This document shows positions 36,076-43,704 of a stretch of DNA of 64,000 nucleotides, piece after piece (within the stretch, counting starts at the first letter, position 1; each line of letters starts with the position of its first letter). The translations under genes were made by a program, and so were the position numbers. The DNA lies in the NCBI GenBank assembly GCA_046297395.1, contig JBKCNM010000095.1:7851-71850 (forward strand), given 5' to 3'. The stretch is from JBEICQ01 sp046297395 (lineage in GTDB: Bacteria; Bacteroidota; Bacteroidia; UBA4408). The notes below the pieces were generated by a model. That model did not search any database, was not told where the DNA came from, and worked only from the letters and a program-made list of their open reading frames with translations.

Positions 36076-36888
36076 ATGAAATTGGTTGCGTGGATTCGGG
36101 AAGAGGAGTGTAATAAGGCAATTGCTTGCAAGCTACATGTAAACAAAGGTCTTTCAGGATTGGTAATAGAAAGAAAACCATCCTTCTTAAAGAATCTGAG
36201 CGCGGGCGAAATGTTCGAAAAAGCAAGAGAAAGCTTTGCCCTCGGCCAAATCAAATCAGCATGGAATGGAATGCAGCAATACTACCGTTCCAATTTTCCA
36301 TCCTATCCGGGAATACAGACAATCTATTGCGAAAGTATCAATGATCCCGAAGTGATCAGTTTCACAAATAAGTTTTCTCCAGACATTGTTCTCCTCTCCG
36401 GCGTAGAGGTGCATGAACCAAAATCAATAGAAACAAATCTCAAAACAGTTTATCTGCAGATTCACCATGGACTTGCACCTTATGTGAATGAAGGGAATAA
36501 CAGCACCAACCGGTGCCTCTCAAACAAAACATTTCATTTGCTTGGCAATGCCATCCTCTGCCTCTCCAGCAATCAACAGCCACCCGGTATTATTTCAAAC
36601 GAAACAACCTTCTTTGAGGGGAAGGAAAAGTTGAAAGACATTTACATAAAAATTATGGAGCATGGTCATGACCTTTGTTTGAGAAGTCTCCGAATGATTT
36701 CTGAAGGCAAATGGGCCTCAAACAATCAGGAAGAGGTGATAGGCGCAGATCTTACAAAAAATAAAGAATGGGGGTTTGCCGAAAAGAAAAATCTGATTAA
36801 AGGGCTTGCAGCATTTTCAAGGCATGTGAACAGTTCTGAGACAAAACGCCTGCGCGAGCAACTCAAGCTCTATTCGCTGCGCAGATAA
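36076..36888 (+). CDS. Divergent formyltransferase-like protein, probably altered active site
   Basis: 270-residue protein. The middle reads PDIVLLSGVEVHEPK…VYLQIHHGLAPYVNEGNNSTNRCL…HLLGNAILCLSSNQQPPGII (about residues 110-175), matching in order the formyltransferase N-domain pattern (PD…, NIHxGL.P…G, then the late …G.II). The conserved catalytic Asn-His-Asp is not all kept: Gln replaces Asn before the first His, and the later Asp region is not visible. It could be an enzyme with a changed reaction or an inactive binding protein. It abuts the ffh stop with no gap (convergent). The assignment is by pattern and is tentative. Confidence 0.55.
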   Translation: MKLVAWIREEECNKAIACKLHVNKGLSGLVIERKPSFLKNLSAGEMFEKARESFALGQIKSAWNGMQQYYRSNFPSYPGIQTIYCESINDPEVISFTNKFSPDIVLLSGVEVHEPKSIETNLKTVYLQIHHGLAPYVNEGNNSTNRCLSNKTFHLLGNAILCLSSNQQPPGIISNETTFFEGKEKLKDIYIKIMEHGHDLCLRSLRMISEGKWASNNQEEVIGADLTKNKEWGFAEKKNLIKGLAAFSRHVNSSETKRLREQLKLYSLRR

Positions 36889-38235
36889 TCAGGCCTTGCC
36901 CATTCTGGGCATGTTGCGCATCATTTTCGTCATTTGGTCTTTGTTGCTAAACATGCGCATCATTTTGCGGGTATCTTCAAATTGCTTCAGTATTTTATTG
37001 ACCTCCTGAACGCTTTGTCCCGATCCTTTGGCGATTCTCTGCTTTCGGCTTCCATTAATGATGTCCGGATTTTCTCTCTCTTTGGGTGTCATGGAATAAA
37101 TGATCGCTTCCACACCTTTAAAGGCATCATCGCTAATATCCATTCCCTGCATGGCTTTTCCAACACCCGGAATCATGCCCATCAAATCCTTGATGTTACC
37201 CATCTTTTTGATCTGCTGCAGTTGATTGAGAAAATCGTTGAAGTTGAATTGGTTCTTGGCAATTTTTTTCTGCAGCTTTCTGGCCTCCTCTTCATTGTAT
37301 TGCTCTCTTGCTCGCTCCACCAAAGAAACAACATCACCCATGCCGAGGATACGGCTGGCCATACGCTCCGGATGAAAAACATCCAGGGCTTCCATCTTTT
37401 CACCTGTACCAATGAACTTAATAGGTTTGTTTACCACATACCTGATAGACAAGGCAGCTCCGCCTCGTGTGTCACCATCAAGTTTGGTAAGCACCACACC
37501 ATCAAAATCAATTCGGTCGTTAAAAGCTTTGGCTGTGTTAACAGCATCCTGTCCCGTCATGGAATCAACCACAAACAATATCTCCGAGGGTTTAATGGCT
37601 TGTTTGATCTCGGCAATTTCATTCATCATTTCCTCATCCACAGCAAGCCGTCCTGCCGTATCAACCAGCACCACCTGATGGTTATTTTCTTTGGCATGCC
37701 TAATGGCATTGAGTGCAATCTCAACCGGTTTGTTGTTACCGGGTTCTGTATATACTTCTATGCCCAGTTTTTCACCCAGGGTCTGCAACTGTTGAATAGC
37801 AGCAGGGCGATACACATCGCAGGCAACAAGCAAGGGATTCTTTCCTTTCTTGGTTTTGAGATAATTTGCCAACTTGCCGGTAAATGTAGTTTTACCGGAA
37901 CCTTGCAATCCGCTCATGAGAATCACGGCAGGTTTACCTGCCTCGGCCTTCAGGTTGATATCCGTGCTTGAGCCACCCATCAGTGCACTTAGCTCTTCAT
38001 GGGTAATCTTCACCATCAACTGTCCGGGAGAGATGGCAGTGAGCACCTCTTGTCCGAGGGCTTTTGTTTTTACGGTATCGGTAAACTGCTTAGCAATTTT
38101 AAAATTTACATCCGCATCAAGCAATGCTTTGCGCACTTCTTTAAGGGTCTCGGCTACATTGATTTCTGTGATTTGTCCTTGGCCTTTCAGAATCTTAAAG
38201 GCCCTTTCAAACCGGTCGCTTAGATTTTCAAACAT
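36889..38235 (-). CDS. ffh: Signal recognition particle protein Ffh
   Basis: GTPase subunit of the SRP (448 residues), binding 4.5S RNA and hydrophobic signal sequences at the ribosome. N domain residues 1-85, then G motifs GLQGSGKTTF (about 107-116), DTAGRL and TKLDGDTRGG, and a C-terminal methionine-rich M domain (KMMRMFSNKDQMTKMMRNMP at the end). I chose ATG 38235, giving the usual MFENLSDRF start; the frame extends 10 codons to 38265. A -7 box (TACCTTTG) sits upstream on the minus strand. Confidence 0.98.
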   Translation of the reverse strand: MFENLSDRFERAFKILKGQGQITEINVAETLKEVRKALLDADVNFKIAKQFTDTVKTKALGQEVLTAISPGQLMVKITHEELSALMGGSSTDINLKAEAGKPAVILMSGLQGSGKTTFTGKLANYLKTKKGKNPLLVACDVYRPAAIQQLQTLGEKLGIEVYTEPGNNKPVEIALNAIRHAKENNHQVVLVDTAGRLAVDEEMMNEIAEIKQAIKPSEILFVVDSMTGQDAVNTAKAFNDRIDFDGVVLTKLDGDTRGGAALSIRYVVNKPIKFIGTGEKMEALDVFHPERMASRILGMGDVVSLVERAREQYNEEEARKLQKKIAKNQFNFNDFLNQLQQIKKMGNIKDLMGMIPGVGKAMQGMDISDDAFKGVEAIIYSMTPKERENPDIINGSRKQRIAKGSGQSVQEVNKILKQFEDTRKMMRMFSNKDQMTKMMRNMPRMGKA

Positions 38236-38253
38236 GGTTTTTAATAAGAGACG

Positions 38254-38261
38254 CAAAGGTA
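38254..38261 (-). promoter_or_regulatory. -7 box TACCTTTG upstream of ffh
   Basis: Exact TAnnTTTG match on the minus strand, 18 bases before the ffh ATG at 38235. It lies between ffh and the next leftward gene. Confidence 0.5.
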
Positions 38262-38285
38262 ACAATCACCTTTGGCTTTGCCATA

Positions 38286-39209
38286 TCAATAAGGATTGAT
38301 TCTGTCTGTCCAGCCAATCTTAAACGCAAGTCCGGCCACATAAGCATTATTTACAAAATCATTGATGCCCAATTGATATCCAATAAAAAACATATTGCCT
38401 GAAGTATTCAATTCCCATCTCAATCTGAGAAGCATGGGTCTGTCTCCATTGTTTAATTTGCCCCTGTAGCCATTGATTCCTGTGTATAGCACCATGTTTT
38501 TATGTGTCAGTAAAAATCCTATTCCATAGAGAAGCGCTCTCCGGTGTTGCCACTCACCCGATTGCCAAAAGTAAGCGCCCCCGGACATGCTTATGCGAAT
38601 ACTTTGGGTTTTGTTTTTCACGATTGTTTTGGCTGCAATCCCGTCTATCCAATAGGCTGCAGCTCCTGTATGTCTGGCATTTTCACAGTGACCGCCGGAG
38701 TAAAATTTCAAACCTGCATCTACACTTATGTCCGGAAAAAAGTGGAAATCCTGCAACACCCTGCATTTTGCCTGTAAAAAAGTTTCGCCCACCGAGAAGC
38801 CCATGCCGGCACTGTCTCTGGCATATCGCTCATCACGAAGGGTAGGATTCATGCGATACCACTCAAGCAATTTACTTCTTAGACTTAGAGAGAGCCTGTT
38901 CTTTTGTATTGGAAAATGCAGTGTGATATCCGGATTAATGGTTTGCTCCCCCTTGCCCCGGTAATATTCCATGCCCGTGGCAACAAAAGTTCGGTATCCA
39001 ACTTTTGTATCAAACATTTCTGGAACAGGCAGTGCATGAGGTCCCATAAAGGCAGGAACACGGCGTAAGAGATGTTTTGCCATTTCGCTGCTGATGCCAT
39101 GACGGCTTTCCCACCAAGCATATCCAGGAACCTGTGCATTAGAAAACTGAAAATTCGTAATCAGGGATAATAACAAAAACTTAATACCGGTAAAATGCTT
39201 CCTCATCAT
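38286..39209 (-). CDS. Exported protein of unknown function, probably outer-membrane beta barrel
   Basis: 307 residues with an N-terminal signal peptide (MMRKHFTGIKFLLLSLITNFQFSNAQ) ending near residue 26. The mature part is rich in aromatic residues and alternating hydrophobic strands such as LSLSLRSKLLEWY, IRISMSGGAYFWQSG and MFFIGYQLGIND, and it ends in KIGWTDRINPY. Many short beta strands and a C-terminal aromatic residue suggest a beta-barrel outer-membrane protein. I do not recognise the family. It is divergent from the response regulator gene, 40 bases apart, so both promoters lie in this short gap. Confidence 0.7.
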   Translation of the reverse strand: MMRKHFTGIKFLLLSLITNFQFSNAQVPGYAWWESRHGISSEMAKHLLRRVPAFMGPHALPVPEMFDTKVGYRTFVATGMEYYRGKGEQTINPDITLHFPIQKNRLSLSLRSKLLEWYRMNPTLRDERYARDSAGMGFSVGETFLQAKCRVLQDFHFFPDISVDAGLKFYSGGHCENARHTGAAAYWIDGIAAKTIVKNKTQSIRISMSGGAYFWQSGEWQHRRALLYGIGFLLTHKNMVLYTGINGYRGKLNNGDRPMLLRLRWELNTSGNMFFIGYQLGINDFVNNAYVAGLAFKIGWTDRINPY

Positions 39210-39249
39210 TGCAGGCGCTATATTAGCGCAAAATTAAACGACGCTGTGA

Positions 39250-39966
39250 ATGTGCAATCCTGAGCACAAAATTCTAATTGTAGATGATGAGGAGGATATC
39301 AGGGATTTGCTCCTTCATCTTCTTAAAAAGGAAGAATATCAAGTGATGGCCTGTGCAACCGGAAAGGAAGCAATTAAAAAAGCGGCAGAATTTCAACCTC
39401 ATTTGATCCTGTTGGATGTGATGATGCCGGAAATGGATGGCATTGAAACCTGCAGAGAGTTGAGAAAAAAACATAGTACCAAAGATACCATCATTGCTTT
39501 TTTAACAGCACGCAATGAAGATTACTCACAAATTGCCGGCTTTGAATCTGGTGCAGATGATTACATCAGCAAACCCATCAAGCCAAGGGTTTTGGTAAGC
39601 AGGATTCAGGCGCTTCTTCGCAGAAATGAAAACGCTAGTAAAACGCGCAAAACACCTGTGACCATAGGAGGCTTAATCATTGACCGGGAAAAATTTCTTG
39701 TCTTTAAGAACAATGAACCCATCCAATTGCCTAGAAAAGAATTCGAACTACTGGACCTACTCACCTCCAAACCCGGAAATGTTTTTACAAGAAGCAATAT
39801 TTTGTTTTCCGTCTGGGGCGAAGATGTGGTTGTTGGCGACCGTACCATTGATGTACACATCCGCAAACTCAGAGAAAAATTAGGAGATTCTTGCATCAAA
39901 ACGGTTAAGGGGATAGGATATAAATTCGATATAAATGATGAAATAATCGACGAACGGATAACATAG
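39250..39966 (+). CDS. OmpR/PhoB-type response regulator, no adjacent histidine kinase
   Basis: Two-domain regulator of 238 residues. The receiver domain (about 1-120) has the acidic pair D12-D13 in ILIVDDEED, the phospho-acceptor Asp56 in LLDVMMPEMDG, Thr in AFLTARNE and Lys in ISKPIKP. The winged-helix DNA-binding domain follows (about 140-230, RKEFELLDLLTSKPGNVFTRSNIL … VVVGDRTIDVHIRKLREKLG … IKTVKGIGYKF). No sensor kinase gene is next to it: the neighbours are an exported barrel-like protein and a secreted peptidase. It may therefore be an orphan that works with a distant kinase. Confidence 0.93.
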   Translation: MCNPEHKILIVDDEEDIRDLLLHLLKKEEYQVMACATGKEAIKKAAEFQPHLILLDVMMPEMDGIETCRELRKKHSTKDTIIAFLTARNEDYSQIAGFESGADDYISKPIKPRVLVSRIQALLRRNENASKTRKTPVTIGGLIIDREKFLVFKNNEPIQLPRKEFELLDLLTSKPGNVFTRSNILFSVWGEDVVVGDRTIDVHIRKLREKLGDSCIKTVKGIGYKFDINDEIIDERIT

Positions 39967-39983
39967 ATAGATAAACTGCAAGC

Positions 39984-39991
39984 TACTTTTG
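39984..39991 (+). promoter_or_regulatory. -7 box TACTTTTG upstream of the C1 peptidase gene
   Basis: Exact TAnnTTTG match 14 bases before the ATG at 40006. Confidence 0.5.
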
Positions 39992-40005
39992 CAGTACCCT
40001 ATTCT

Positions 40006-41250
40006 ATGAAAAACCTAACAACCCTCATGTGGCTTGCCCTGTCTGTTTCCGTACAGACCAATGCCCAACCGCTTCGTCAAAAAGGACATTTCACCGAACC
40101 CCCAAAAACCTGTGGGAAACACCAATCGTTAGAAGATAATCCTTCCATTACCGGTCACCGTGCACCGGAAGGACTACTTTCTAAAGGATTCAAGGCTGAT
40201 GTAAAAGACATGCGTATTCCGGAAATCGGGGATTTCTCTACGATATGGACGAATTCTCCTGTATCGCAAAACGCAACGGGTACCTGCTGGGCCTATTCCG
40301 GCATCTCTTTTTTTGAGACAGAATCATTCAGAAATACCGGAAAAAAAGTAAAACTTTCGGAGATGTTCTTAGTTTATTGGGAATATCTCGAAAAAGCCAA
40401 ATACTTCTTAGAAAAACGCGGAGATGCTCATCTGGATGAAGGATCAGAGTGTAATGCTGTGAGTCGTATTCTCAGAAAATATGGCGCTCTGCCACAAGAA
40501 GCATACAGCGGCTTGCTCCCCGGAAAAAATGAGCACAACCATTCGCAGATGCTCAATGAAATCAAATCGTATTTAAAATCCCTTATTGAGAAAGGACAAT
40601 GGGATGAAGCTCAGGCCTTGGATGAGGTAAAACAAATCCTTCACCGGCACATGGGGCAACCTCCCGAAAAAATACTCTTTAACCAGAAGTTCATCACCCC
40701 GGTTGAGTATATGCAAGATGCATTGAATCTCAATCCTGATAATTATATCTGTATTATGTCCCTGATTCAATCCCCTTATTGGGAAAAAGGCGAATACCCG
40801 GTGGCAGACAATTGGTGGCACAGCAAGGAATACTACAATCTTCCATTGGATGTATTTATGATGATCGCCAAAAGAGCCCTTAGGGCCGGATACAGTTTCT
40901 GTTTAGGAGGAGATGTGTCTGAACCCGGATTCAATGCATCAAACAATGTAGCTTTCGTACCAACCTTTGATATTCCCTCTGACTATATTGACGAACATGC
41001 TCGTCAATTGAGGTTTTTCAATAAAACCACCAATGATGAACACGGGATGCATGTAGTAGGATATCAGGAATTTCAGGGCAAAGATTGGTTTCTTCTGAAA
41101 GATTCCGGTGCAGGTTCCCGCAATTGTAAAAAGAGTAGTAACCTATACGGTTATCTGATTATGCATGAGGATTACATTAAACTAAAAATGATGGATATGA
41201 TGGTGCACAAGGATATGCTGAAAGACTATTTGCCCAAATTTGAGAATTGA
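40006..41250 (+). CDS. Secreted papain-like cysteine peptidase (C1B/bleomycin-hydrolase group), catalytic Asn replaced by Asp
   Basis: 414 residues with a signal peptide ending near residue 20 (VQTNAQ). The oxyanion Gln and catalytic Cys are in SQNATGTCWAYSG (Gln88, Cys94), and the catalytic His349 is in EHGMHVVGY. The third residue, normally Asn in an NSWG-like block, is Asp366 here (LLKDSGAGS); other Bacteroidota members share a KDSG form, so the enzyme may still be active. Aminopeptidase C-like enzymes are cytosolic, but this one is exported. It is followed by queA after 18 bases, and the upstream -7 box marks its own promoter. Confidence 0.88.
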   Translation: MKNLTTLMWLALSVSVQTNAQPLRQKGHFTEPPKTCGKHQSLEDNPSITGHRAPEGLLSKGFKADVKDMRIPEIGDFSTIWTNSPVSQNATGTCWAYSGISFFETESFRNTGKKVKLSEMFLVYWEYLEKAKYFLEKRGDAHLDEGSECNAVSRILRKYGALPQEAYSGLLPGKNEHNHSQMLNEIKSYLKSLIEKGQWDEAQALDEVKQILHRHMGQPPEKILFNQKFITPVEYMQDALNLNPDNYICIMSLIQSPYWEKGEYPVADNWWHSKEYYNLPLDVFMMIAKRALRAGYSFCLGGDVSEPGFNASNNVAFVPTFDIPSDYIDEHARQLRFFNKTTNDEHGMHVVGYQEFQGKDWFLLKDSGAGSRNCKKSSNLYGYLIMHEDYIKLKMMDMMVHKDMLKDYLPKFEN

Positions 41251-41268
41251 TGATATTTGCCGGCAGAC

Positions 41269-42465
41269 ATGAATCCTGATCGGCTCAACATCAACGACTA
41301 CAACTACGATTTGCCGTCACATCGCATTGCGATGTTTCCAAAAGAACCGCGTGACAAAAGCAAACTTTTATATTACAAAAACGGGCAGATCACAGATCGC
41401 ATTTTTGATGAATTACCCGATATTTTGCCCTCCGGAAATCTTATTGTATTTAACAATTCCAGGGTCATCCATGCCCGCTTGCTTTTTGAAACATTAACTG
41501 GTGCAGCGGTAGAAATATTTTGCCTTGAGCCATCCCGCCCGGGAAATCCCCATTATTGGCATTGCATGATTGGCAATCTCAAGAAGTGGAAAAATCCCAA
41601 ACTGAGCAAAAAAGTGAGCATGCCCCAAGCAGAAATTTTGCTTGAAGCCGAATTGCTGGAAAAAAAAGCCGAAGCCTATGAAGTGATGTTTACAATTACA
41701 CCGGCTGATGTGTATGATATACCCGAAGTGATTGAACAATGTGGGTTGCTTCCGCTCCCTCCCTATATTAAACGCATGGCCACACAGAGCGACGAGGAAT
41801 CATATCAAACTGTGTACGCACAGCACCCTGGCTCTGTCGCTGCCCCAACTGCAGGATTGCATTTTACACCAGGCGTGCTCGATGCGCTGAGTCTTAAAGA
41901 CATTACCCAAACCTACCTTACCCTTCATGTAGGCGCAGGAACCTTTGCACCGGTAAAGGAGGATAAGGTGATAAATCATGTGATGCATCAAGAACGAATT
42001 ATTCTTGGCATCGAAAGCCTGAAAACCCTGTATGCGAAATCAGATGGATTGGTGATGGCAGTAGGTACCACTTCTTTACGCACCCTGGAGACCATCTACC
42101 GACTCGGAAACAAAATTCTTCAACCCGGTTTTTCTCTTTCAGAGGTGTGGGCATCTCAATGGGAGGCATTCGAAAATCCTTCTTCGCTCACAAGAAAACA
42201 AAGCCTGGAGAATGTACTGGAATATATGGACAAAAAAGGATTGCAAAGCCTTGAAGGAACCACCCGTTTAATGGTGTCACCAGGCTACCCGGTGAAAATG
42301 GTGGATGCCATCATCACGAATTTCCATCAACCCAAAAGCACGCTCATGTTATTAATAGCAGCCATGGTAGGGGAGGACTGGAAAAAAATTTATGAGCATG
42401 CCCTCGCAAATGAGTATCGATTTTTAAGTTATGGCGACAGTTCCCTGCTTTTTAAACAAGGGTAA
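41269..42465 (+). CDS. queA: S-adenosylmethionine:tRNA ribosyltransferase-isomerase
   Basis: Enzyme of queuosine synthesis (398 residues), transferring the ribosyl part of SAM onto preQ1 in tRNA. Seen: NDYNYDLPSHRIAMFPKEPRDKSKLL at the N-terminus, the FNNSRVIHARL block, AAPTAGLHFT and LTLHVGAGTFAPVKED (near the middle), and VDAIITNFHQPKSTLMLLIAAM towards the C-terminus, all typical. I chose ATG 41269 over TTG 41257, which adds four residues. The stop region overlaps the convergent unknown gene by 14 bases. Confidence 0.97.
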   Translation: MNPDRLNINDYNYDLPSHRIAMFPKEPRDKSKLLYYKNGQITDRIFDELPDILPSGNLIVFNNSRVIHARLLFETLTGAAVEIFCLEPSRPGNPHYWHCMIGNLKKWKNPKLSKKVSMPQAEILLEAELLEKKAEAYEVMFTITPADVYDIPEVIEQCGLLPLPPYIKRMATQSDEESYQTVYAQHPGSVAAPTAGLHFTPGVLDALSLKDITQTYLTLHVGAGTFAPVKEDKVINHVMHQERIILGIESLKTLYAKSDGLVMAVGTTSLRTLETIYRLGNKILQPGFSLSEVWASQWEAFENPSSLTRKQSLENVLEYMDKKGLQSLEGTTRLMVSPGYPVKMVDAIITNFHQPKSTLMLLIAAMVGEDWKKIYEHALANEYRFLSYGDSSLLFKQG

Positions 42466-42940
42466 TTCTGTTTGCCAACCATGAATCTTTAGCAGGTATG
42501 CAAATGCTGCTTAACTCGCCAAGTGTTTGCAAGTGATGAATAACATAAACCGGCGTTTCCTTTCTGATCCATTTGTCTGCCTCATTCACTGCACACAAAT
42601 GTGGGATTCCGTCCACTAAAGCAAGAACTTTGTTTCGGTCAAAAAAATTAATTTGCAATGCTTCCCCGGCACTTCTTACAACATGCATCAATTTGTCTAT
42701 GCCACAACCGCTGGCTCCTGCCTGCGTCTGATCCAAGGCTATTACAAGAAAAAAATCCTTGAGTAGGGCATGTGCCGCCTTCATTGGTTTTTCATGAGAA
42801 GTCCAGGTCGGAAAAAAACGATCAAATGTCTGTGAAAGATAATTTTTATCCGCATCAGTAAGTTTTCGGTCAGCCTGAAATATCCACATCCTGCTTTCAG
42901 GAGGAAAACCGGGAAAGAGTTGAAACCTATCTGCTTGCAT
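42452..42940 (-). CDS. Bacteroidota-conserved ~160-residue protein (often mislabelled ABC transporter ATPase)
   Basis: 162 residues from the ATG at 42940. It has no Walker A, signature or Walker B motif, so the common label 'ABC transporter ATPase' in databases is unsupported. Family-like segments are ESRMWIFQADRKLTDADKNYL, PTWTSHEKPMKAAHALLKDFFLVIALDQTQAGASGCGIDKLMHVVRS, and a C-terminal Trp-rich stretch. The function is unknown. It is divergent from ung with the two start regions 20 bases apart, sharing a 16-bp promoter (42940-42955). Its 3' end overlaps queA by 14 bases. Confidence 0.8.
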   Translation of the reverse strand: MQADRFQLFPGFPPESRMWIFQADRKLTDADKNYLSQTFDRFFPTWTSHEKPMKAAHALLKDFFLVIALDQTQAGASGCGIDKLMHVVRSAGEALQINFFDRNKVLALVDGIPHLCAVNEADKWIRKETPVYVIHHLQTLGELSSICIPAKDSWLANRITLV

Positions 42941-42955
42941 ATCTTTGCAAATGTA
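42940..42955. promoter_or_regulatory. Back-to-back divergent -7 boxes between ung and its neighbour
   Basis: TATCTTTG (42940-42947, plus) is followed immediately by CAAATGTA (42948-42955), the reverse complement of TACATTTG. Each strand thus carries an exact TAnnTTTG box, giving a near-palindromic 16-mer. The minus-strand gene starts at 42940, 8 bases beyond its box; ung starts at 42960 (or 42951). The box of one gene covers the start region of the other. Confidence 0.65.
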
Positions 42956-42959
42956 CCAC

Positions 42960-43646
42960 ATGAGTAGTCATTTTCATCCCGACTGGGCTCCCTTTTTGCA
43001 GACAGAATTTAAGAAAGCTTATTTTCTGGGACTCGCAGATACACTCAAAACAGAATATGCTTCTCAAATAGTTTATCCTGCTAGGAAGGATGTGTTTAAC
43101 GCTTTTAGATTTACAAGTCCCGAGAAAACAAAGGTGCTAATTCTCGGCCAAGATCCCTATCACAATCCAAATGAAGCACACGGACTCTGCTTTTCAGTTC
43201 CTCAAGGAATCAAAATTCCGCCAAGCCTACAAAATATTTTCAAGGAACTTGCTTCAGATTCCGCTTTGCACCCACGCTTTTATCCGCCCTCGCATGGAGA
43301 TTTAAGTGGCTGGGCAAACCAGGGTGTCCTCTTACTAAATGCCGGTTTAACTGTGAGAGCAAATCAACCCAATTCACATTCCAATCTCGGATGGCAAACC
43401 TTTACAGACCATGTTATTTCTTATGTGAGCGAAGTAAGCCCGTTCACCGTTTTTCTCTTGTGGGGAAGTTTTGCCCAATCAAAAAAAAGTCTGATCAACC
43501 CAAGTAAACATGCAGTGCTTACTGCACCGCACCCTTCTCCCTTATCTGCCTATCGTGGATTTCTGGGATGCAAACATTTTTCCCAAACCAATGCACTGCT
43601 TCAACAAAAAGGAATTTCGCCCATCAATTGGAACCTGCACATTTGA
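42960..43646 (+). CDS. ung: Uracil-DNA glycosylase
   Basis: Base-excision repair enzyme, 228 residues, removing uracil from DNA. The water-activating motif GQDPYHNPNEAHGLCFSV carries the catalytic Asp. The NAGLTVRANQPNSHSNLGWQ block is intact, and HPSPLSAYRGF holds the catalytic His. The frame has three possible starts: TTG 42945, ATG 42951 and ATG 42960. I prefer 42960 because the -7 box lies at 42940-42947, but a leaderless start at 42951 is possible. Confidence 0.97.
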   Translation: MSSHFHPDWAPFLQTEFKKAYFLGLADTLKTEYASQIVYPARKDVFNAFRFTSPEKTKVLILGQDPYHNPNEAHGLCFSVPQGIKIPPSLQNIFKELASDSALHPRFYPPSHGDLSGWANQGVLLLNAGLTVRANQPNSHSNLGWQTFTDHVISYVSEVSPFTVFLLWGSFAQSKKSLINPSKHAVLTAPHPSPLSAYRGFLGCKHFSQTNALLQQKGISPINWNLHI

Positions 43647-43704
43647 ATGGTCTTGATTTTTTATACATTGGCCTTGGTGTCAAAAAAACACTTATTGCAT
43701 TTTC

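Noticed and set aside
36934..37971. 345-codon plus-strand ORF antisense to ffh
   Set aside because: Opposite a certain ffh gene with all SRP motifs; no recognisable features in the antisense translation.
42452..42940. ABC transporter ATPase label for this family
   Set aside because: No Walker A, signature or Walker B motif is present in the 162 residues.
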